Origin: an uncultured Christensenellaceae bacterium
GTDB lineage: Bacteria; Bacillota; Clostridia; Christensenellales; CAG-138
DNA: 17,793 nucleotides
Assembly: GCA_902475645.1 (NCBI GenBank)
Contig: CABSAH010000016.1
Coordinates: 1 to 17,793 of the forward strand
Reading direction: 5' to 3'
In this document: positions 14,821-17,793 of the stretch, one piece after another
Layout of the letters: each line of letters starts with the position of its first letter
How positions within the stretch are numbered: the stretch's first letter is position 1
Notes under the pieces: model-generated
What the model saw: only the letters and a program-made list of their open reading frames with translations
Databases searched by the model: none
Told to the model about the DNA's origin: nothing
Position numbers and translations under genes: made by a program

Positions 14821-14850
14821 ATTATATCATGGCAAAATTTAGTATTTCAA
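14821..14850 (-). promoter_or_regulatory. Promoter of the lipoprotein/small membrane protein pair
   Basis: On the minus strand TTGAAA (plus 14845-14850), an 18-base spacer and TATAAT (plus 14821-14826), the latter preceded by TGA as an extended -10. It is divergent from the promoter at 14968-14997, with about 120 bases between the two -35 elements that hold no gene. Confidence 0.75.
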
Positions 14851-14954
14851 CTTGTTCCAAGCCCGTATTGCATATTTTTTCGCGCTCCCTTCCCGCCGCG
14901 CCATCCGTTTCTTGCGGACTTAACTGGCGAAATGCATAATAAATCCCCCCTCAA

Positions 14955-14997
14955 AATGCAAAAAGCATTGAAACGCCCGGTAACGCCATGGTATAAT
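14955..14997 (+). promoter_or_regulatory. Promoter of the four-helix protein/lipoprotein operon
   Basis: TTGAAA (14968-14973), an 18-base spacer and TATAAT (14992-14997). AATGC (14955-14959) and GCATT (14965-14969) form a short inverted repeat around A5 that touches the -35, a possible regulator site. Confidence 0.75.
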
Positions 14998-15029
14998 AAT
15001 ACAAATACACATGCAAGGGGGTAATAAGT

Positions 15030-15389
15030 ATGAAAAAATACGGAATCGGCCTTTTGTCCATTGCCATTTTGATTGTAAGCTTTCTGATTTGCAGATTTGC
15101 TCTGTTTGATATGCACAAAATGAAGCAATTTCCCCTCGTGCTGTTCATTGCGGGCGGCTTGTTTATAGGCATTTCCATGCTTTTCGGGGGCACCCGCTTC
15201 CCGCTTTTCGCTTCCCTTGGTTACCCCGTTTCATTCGCCGCAGGGTTGATTTTTAGCCAAGATTACGCCGACTCTACGGGCGCAATGACCCTGAACAATG
15301 GGTGGATAATATGCATAATAGTATACTTGGTTATCGTGTGCATAGGCATAATCGTTGAGGCTATTGCGCGTAAAAAGCGGAAGGAATGA
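15030..15389 (+). CDS. Four-helix integral membrane protein, unknown function
   Basis: The 119-residue product is mostly hydrophobic, with four likely membrane segments (about 4-24, 34-54, 58-76 and 91-112) and a basic C-terminus (RKKRKE), implying a cytoplasmic tail. AAGGGGG lies about nine bases before the ATG. It is the first gene after the promoter at 14968-14997 and is followed after 36 bases by a lipoprotein gene, so the two products probably act together at the membrane. I recognise no family motif. Confidence 0.82.
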   Translation: MKKYGIGLLSIAILIVSFLICRFALFDMHKMKQFPLVLFIAGGLFIGISMLFGGTRFPLFASLGYPVSFAAGLIFSQDYADSTGAMTLNNGWIICIIVYLVIVCIGIIVEAIARKKRKE

Positions 15390-15425
15390 GGGCGTTTACC
15401 GTTTGTTTGAAAGGAGGGCCTCTGC

Positions 15426-16064
15426 ATGAACAAACCGGCCATATTCATTTTGACATTGGCTTGCGCCTTGGCTTTGGTCGGGTGCAGCCCAAATAAGGAA
15501 ACAAAAAATCTATCGGACGATATGCCATTTGCGGAAACTCCCGATGTCAATTTAACCACGCCTGGCGACATGCCCGCAGACGAGGTTTTTGATATTGTTA
15601 TATCCCATGCGTCGCGGGCGGATTTTGGGGCGATTTACTCAGGCGCATTGAATGAGAAAACCATGATGTTCAGCAGCGTTTTGCATCTTCCCATATACAA
15701 ATTCGATTCATTGGAAGAATTGGAGCAATTCAAGGCCGCATTTGGGGACTCGCTTGGTATGGATGGTAAATATGACGGCGCTTTGTCCTTCAATGAAGCA
15801 ACTTCCGGCCGCGATGAGGCATTTTTTGAAGAAAACAGCTTAATGCTCGTCTATGTTGATGTCAGCAACAAGGCAAGTGATTTGGAAGTGAGCAGCATTT
15901 TTTGTGACGGGAACACATTCTGCATACATATAATGCCCCGCAATGGCTCTAAATCCACAACCGACGGCGCAGATAGCTATCGTCTTATCACGGTCGCGGT
16001 TCCCAAAAGCATGATAAAGGACTGCACCGAGTTTGACGCCGACTTTAATAATGACACGAACTGA
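15426..16064 (+). CDS. Putative lipoprotein, unknown function
   Basis: The 212-residue product has a short N-terminus, a hydrophobic segment and a clear lipobox LVGC with Cys20, so it should be lipid-anchored on the outer face of the membrane. A Thr/Pro/Asp linker follows (about 21-48), then a mixed domain of about 160 residues with FDSLEELEQFKAAFG and two Cys close together (IFCDGNTFCIHI), which could pair. AGGAGGG lies eight bases before the ATG. It is second in an operon behind a four-helix membrane protein and ends before a strong terminator. No known family is recognised. Confidence 0.85.
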   Translation: MNKPAIFILTLACALALVGCSPNKETKNLSDDMPFAETPDVNLTTPGDMPADEVFDIVISHASRADFGAIYSGALNEKTMMFSSVLHLPIYKFDSLEELEQFKAAFGDSLGMDGKYDGALSFNEATSGRDEAFFEENSLMLVYVDVSNKASDLEVSSIFCDGNTFCIHIMPRNGSKSTTDGADSYRLITVAVPKSMIKDCTEFDADFNNDTN

Positions 16065-16094
16065 TTGATTGTTCGATCCGACCGAAGCATTAAC

Positions 16095-16136
16095 GGCGGG
16101 ACGGCTAAAGCCGGTCCCGCCTTACTTTTGAGGTTT
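16095..16136 (+). terminator. Intrinsic terminator after the lipoprotein gene
   Basis: GGCGGGAC (16095-16102) pairs with GTCCCGCC (16114-16121), and GGCT/AGCC extends the stem inward with a one-base bulge, leaving a two-base loop. TTACTTTTGAGGTTTT follows, a broken U tract. It starts 31 bases after the stop. Confidence 0.8.
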
Positions 16137-16324
16137 TGTCAGATTAAAAACCGTAGATTGGGTTTAGAACGGCATGTGTTCCGCAACGGGAGCATGTTAA
16201 GCGAAGCAATAGCACTCCGCAAGGCATACGCAAAATATACCGCGTGAGCAGCCTGCATCACAACAATCAAACACTTATAGCAGACGCAAGCTTTCTTCTG
16301 CCGTTCATATTTTTTCAGCAGGCA

Positions 16325-17380
16325 TCAAAGCAAAACCAACGGTTTAATCAGGTCTGCCGGCTTGTCTTTCATCAGCATGAGTGCCGGCTCCACGTTTTCC
16401 AGCCCGTGAAATTTGTGTGTAATGAGCTTTTCGGGATGAATACGGCCGGTTTGAATCAAACGGGCCAGCTTCTCCGAACGCAGTCTGCCGCCCGGCATCA
16501 GACCGCCGACAATTTTCTTATGCCCCATTCCGCAGCCGAGCTCGACGCGGGGAAGGCCGATTGTGTCCCCTTCGCCGAGGTAATTGACGTTGCCTATCAC
16601 CCCGCCCGGCTTCAGCATCCGAATTGCCTGATCGAACGCATCGTTGTCGCCACCGGCAACGATAACGCGGTCCACGCCCTTTCCGTGTGTTTTCTCAAGA
16701 ATCTGCTCTACAATATCGCCCTCACGATAGTTGACAATCGCCGTGGCTCCAAATTCCGATGCAAGCTGGGCGCAATTTTTACGGGAGCCGACGGCGTAGA
16801 TGTCGGCCGCCCCGCGAATGGCGGCAGCGGCAACGCTCATAAGCCCAACGGGGCCGATGCCGATTACCGCTACGGTGTCGCCAAACTGAATATCCGCCAG
16901 CTCTGCGCCGTGGAATCCGGTGGGAACCATATCGCTAATCATACAGGCAGCGCCAAGGTCCATTCCCTCCGGCAGCAGCGCAAGATTACCGTCGGCGTCG
17001 TTTACATGGAAGTATTCTCCAAACACGCCATCCTTGAAATTTGAAAATTTCCATCCGGAAAGCATTCCTCCGGAATGCATTGCGAAGCCCGCCTGCGCTT
17101 CCAATGAGTTCCAGTCCGGCGTAATGGCTGAAACAAGCACCCTGTCGCCAACCTTAAAATCCTTAACAAGCTTACCAACCTCGACAATTTCACCGACCGC
17201 TTCGTGGCCCAGTATCATGTCCTTTCGGTCGCCGATTGCCCCCGCCCAAACCGTGTGTACATCCGAGGTGCAGGGAGCCAATGCAATGGGCTTGCAGATA
17301 GCATCCATAGGGCCACAGGAGGGAGTTTCCTTTTCGATCCAGCCTGTCTGGCCGATCTTGAGCATTGCGAATCCTTTCAT
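16325..17380 (-). CDS. adh: NADP(H)-dependent zinc secondary alcohol (isopropanol) dehydrogenase
   Basis: The 351-residue product has the same length as the Clostridium beijerinckii NADP-dependent isopropanol dehydrogenase and shares long blocks with it (CTSDVHTV, MILGHEAVGE, GWKFSNFKDGVFGEYFHVND, TGFHGAELADIQ, KGVDRVI, LMKDKP). It should interconvert secondary alcohols and ketones, such as isopropanol and acetone, in the cytoplasm as a tetramer. The catalytic zinc ligands are present: Cys37, His59 and Asp150, with Glu60. The Rossmann loop is GIGPVG (174-179). The NADPH-selecting residues of that family are also present: Gly198, Ser199, Arg200 and Tyr218. AGAAAGGA lies about ten bases before the ATG. 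No partner gene is visible, so the pathway context is unknown; it stands alone with its own promoter. A related threonine- or butanediol-dehydrogenase role is less likely. Confidence 0.95.
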   Translation of the reverse strand: MKGFAMLKIGQTGWIEKETPSCGPMDAICKPIALAPCTSDVHTVWAGAIGDRKDMILGHEAVGEIVEVGKLVKDFKVGDRVLVSAITPDWNSLEAQAGFAMHSGGMLSGWKFSNFKDGVFGEYFHVNDADGNLALLPEGMDLGAACMISDMVPTGFHGAELADIQFGDTVAVIGIGPVGLMSVAAAAIRGAADIYAVGSRKNCAQLASEFGATAIVNYREGDIVEQILEKTHGKGVDRVIVAGGDNDAFDQAIRMLKPGGVIGNVNYLGEGDTIGLPRVELGCGMGHKKIVGGLMPGGRLRSEKLARLIQTGRIHPEKLITHKFHGLENVEPALMLMKDKPADLIKPLVLL

Positions 17381-17406
17381 TACGAAAATTCCTTTCTATT
17401 TGTTTT

Positions 17407-17434
17407 TTTATATTCGGCGATCGGCCGACAGCAA
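17407..17434 (-). promoter_or_regulatory. Candidate promoter of the alcohol dehydrogenase with an inverted repeat in the spacer
   Basis: On the minus strand TTGCTG (plus 17429-17434) and TATAAA (plus 17407-17412) are 16 bases apart. The spacer contains a perfect inverted repeat, TCGGC (17414-17418) and GCCGA (17424-17428), around five bases, placed where a regulator could control the gene. The -35 match is weak. Confidence 0.5.
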
Positions 17435-17535
17435 CCTGCAAGCAGCGAATACCATCTTTCAATTACCCATAGCCGTATATTTTCATTTTTTTATCGCCCC
17501 CTGCGCCGGCTTAGGGGACGCCTTGATTCTCACCA

Positions 17536-17565
17536 AATCGATATAAACCGCCGGCCAATCGATAT
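17536..17565. repeat. Tandem AATCGATAT direct repeat, 21-bp period
   Basis: AATCGATAT occurs at 17536-17544 and 17557-17565, exactly 21 bases apart (two helical turns), each copy centred on palindromic ATCGAT. This spacing suits two regulator dimers on one face of the DNA. Its link to the dehydrogenase promoter about 100 bases away is inferred. Confidence 0.5.
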
Positions 17566-17602
17566 CCGCTCTGATTAAAGTCTAAAGCTTTTTACCTTGT
17601 TC

Positions 17603-17634
17603 CCCTTCTTGTAGAAGGGATTGATTTTATTTTA
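17603..17634 (+). terminator. Terminator-like hairpin
   Basis: CCCTTCT (17603-17609) and AGAAGGG (17613-17619) form a perfect seven-pair stem with a three-base loop, followed on the plus strand by ATTGATTTTATTTTAA. There is no plus-strand gene just upstream, so it may instead be an operator dyad. Confidence 0.4.
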
Positions 17635-17737
17635 ACATAGCATATCCAAGCCGTCAAGTATCTATTTATATTCATCCCGCACACGGGCGCTCGCTATAAT
17701 CCCTCGCACGCGGGGACAGCTTATTATGACTCCCTCC

Positions 17738-17793
17738 GGCTTTTGCTTACGCAAAAGCCACCTCCCTCGACAGGGAGGCTTTTGGCTTTGAGT
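17738..17793. repeat. Paired palindromes, probably a dispersed repeat cut by the window edge
   Basis: GGCTTTTGC (17738-17746) pairs with GCAAAAGCC (17751-17759) around TTAC, and right after it CCTCCCT (17761-17767) pairs with AGGGAGG (17772-17778) around CGAC. The following CTTTT can pair again with the AAAAG of the first stem, so two alternative folds exist. Paired palindromes of this kind are common as intergenic dispersed repeats in Clostridia genomes; a single copy is seen here. Confidence 0.55.

Larger units (their letters stand above)
17435..17737. other. Gene-free stretch upstream of the alcohol dehydrogenase
   Basis: I see no convincing coding frame here. It holds a direct repeat AATCGATAT at 17536 and 17557, a short perfect hairpin at 17603-17619 with a T-rich plus-strand flank, and CCCG/CGGG and similar short stems near 17675-17715. 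An upstream promoter for the dehydrogenase may also lie here. Confidence 0.5.

Noticed and set aside
14742..14939. 65-codon plus-strand frame between the divergent operons
   Set aside because: It overlaps the lipoprotein ribosome binding site and the minus-strand promoter and shows no coding features.
16065..16247. 60-codon plus-strand frame right after the lipoprotein gene
   Set aside because: It begins with TTG at the previous stop, has no ribosome binding site and runs through a strong terminator hairpin.

Overview
The window looks like a chromosomal segment of an uncultured anaerobic Clostridia (Firmicutes). Secreted proteins carry Gram-positive-type signal peptides and lipoboxes, ribosome binding sites are mostly GGAGG-like, promoters are TTGNNN/TATAAT, dockerins are abundant, and there is a close relative of the NADP(H)-dependent isopropanol dehydrogenase of Clostridium beijerinckii. 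The genus cannot be told from the sequence. No rRNA, tRNA, CRISPR array, transposase or phage gene was found.

Left edge (1-960): a membrane-anchored solute-binding-type protein on the plus strand, closed by a bidirectional terminator.

Centre (974-12843, all minus strand, read right to left): six secreted or surface proteins form one cohesin-dockerin locus. In order of transcription they are a 699-residue repeat protein with a C-terminal dockerin, a 314-residue cohesin-Big2 protein with a C-terminal membrane helix, a 382-residue cohesin-dockerin adaptor, a 1753-residue surface stalk (one N-terminal cohesin, many Ig-like/MBG/YDG modules, a C-terminal membrane helix), a 594-residue transglutaminase-like protein with a dockerin, and a 102-residue protein that is a signal peptide plus a dockerin. 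I see three credible promoters, before the 699-, 314- and 382-residue genes. The last four genes form a tight operon whose final pair is translationally coupled. No glycoside hydrolase or carbohydrate-binding module is recognisable. The likely product is a small membrane-anchored assembly in which cohesin anchors, a cohesin-dockerin adaptor and dockerin clients are encoded together. Two dockerin types occur: three proteins share Cys at repeat position 17, and the adaptor has Leu17 with Cys20.

Right part (13003-16136): a DEDDh exonuclease with a Cys-rich C-terminal region and possibly a leaderless start; a lipoprotein with an FG-GAP-like calcium loop, followed by a 59-residue two-helix membrane protein; then, divergently, a four-helix membrane protein and a lipoprotein ending at a strong terminator.

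Right edge (16325-17793): a zinc-dependent secondary alcohol dehydrogenase on the minus strand with a promoter that encloses an inverted repeat, then about 400 bases without a gene that hold a 21-bp-period direct repeat, a hairpin with a T-rich flank, and a palindromic element of dispersed-repeat appearance cut by the window end.
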